From positions 1 to 6,461 of the forward strand of contig WFTN01000160.1 of the NCBI GenBank assembly GCA_015485455.1: a stretch of DNA of 6,461 nucleotides, in the 5' to 3' direction. Each line of letters starts with the position of its first letter. Position 1 is the first letter of the stretch. The notes below the pieces were generated by a model, which was not told the DNA's origin, made no database searches, and was given only the letters and a program-made list of their open reading frames with translations. This stretch comes from Planctomycetota bacterium (GTDB lineage: Bacteria; Planctomycetota; GCA-002687715; DRQF01). The position numbers and the translations under genes were made by a program. Positions 6,338 to 6,461 of the stretch are shown here, piece after piece.

Positions 6338-6461
6338 GTCAGGCAACCTTAGATTCTGTCCCCATTCTCTTGGAAGTGTTGGAGACTATGACTTTCATGA
6401 GTGGGATCGTCATGCCCCAAGAGGAAATTCCCTCCGAAATTCCCGGAGCATTGGAAGCATC
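6334..6461 (+). CDS. CheX/CheC-like chemotaxis phosphatase, N-terminal fragment
   Basis: A frame starts at ATG 6334, overlapping the cheY stop (ATGA) and preceded by AGGAG at 6321-6325 (8 nt). It stays open to the right edge, giving 42 complete residues. The stretch VPILLEVLETMTFMSGIVMP resembles the first helix of CheX/CheC/FliY-type CheY-P phosphatases, where a xxEVLExMxFM pattern is common. The catalytic E-xx-N motif would lie beyond the edge, so the assignment rests on the N-terminus and on position next to cheY. Its likely job is dephosphorylating the neighbouring CheY. CheX acts as a dimer, while CheC partners with CheD; either is possible. Confidence 0.6.
   Translation, partial: MSQATLDSVPILLEVLETMTFMSGIVMPQEEIPSEIPGALEA

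Overview
The window holds most of a chemotaxis gene cluster from a motile bacterium, with all genes on the + strand. Base composition is balanced, slightly over half G+C by eye. Ribosome binding sites are of the GGAG/GAGG type. A soluble GAF-PAS-PAS receptor together with CheD, a CheX-like protein and an HDOD protein in one cluster suggests a Planctomycetota or deltaproteobacteria-like Gram-negative. This is only a guess, because no taxonomic marker gene is present.

Layout: (1) 1-245 is the 3' end of a PDZ-domain protein gene. (2) 246 to about 717 is a leader or intergenic region without a convincing gene. It carries a weak hairpin after the PDZ gene, a cluster of TTTCGG repeats, a CTATCTC/GAGATAG hairpin and a perfect 9-bp inverted repeat close to the cheW start. 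(3) 718-1233 is cheW. (4) 1283-3730 encodes a cytoplasmic methyl-accepting chemotaxis protein (MCP) of 815 residues, with GAF, two PAS, HAMP-like and signalling domains and an unusual charged tail. (5) 3731-3805 is a 75-nt gap with a GC hairpin and a sigma-54-like -24/-12 sequence. (6) 3806-6461 is a tightly packed block: cheR, cheD, an HDOD-domain gene, a cheY-type response regulator, and the start of a CheX/CheC-like phosphatase gene that runs off the right edge. Each of the four junctions in this block is an ATGA overlap, which suggests translational coupling.

How the genes should work together: the soluble receptor senses an intracellular signal through its GAF/PAS domains. CheW couples it to a CheA kinase. 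CheR methylates the receptor and CheD deamidates glutamines on it. The CheY-type protein is the likely phospho-acceptor, and the CheX-like protein would dephosphorylate it. The HDOD protein, whose HD pair is changed to HN, is the member with no obvious role. No CheA or CheB gene is visible here. They may lie beyond the right edge or elsewhere in the genome.

I found no mobile elements, CRISPR arrays, tRNA or rRNA genes. This is a recognisable chemotaxis operon, not a wholly new system. The less ordinary parts are the receptor's architecture and tail, the HDOD insertion, and the regulatory structure before cheW and before cheR.
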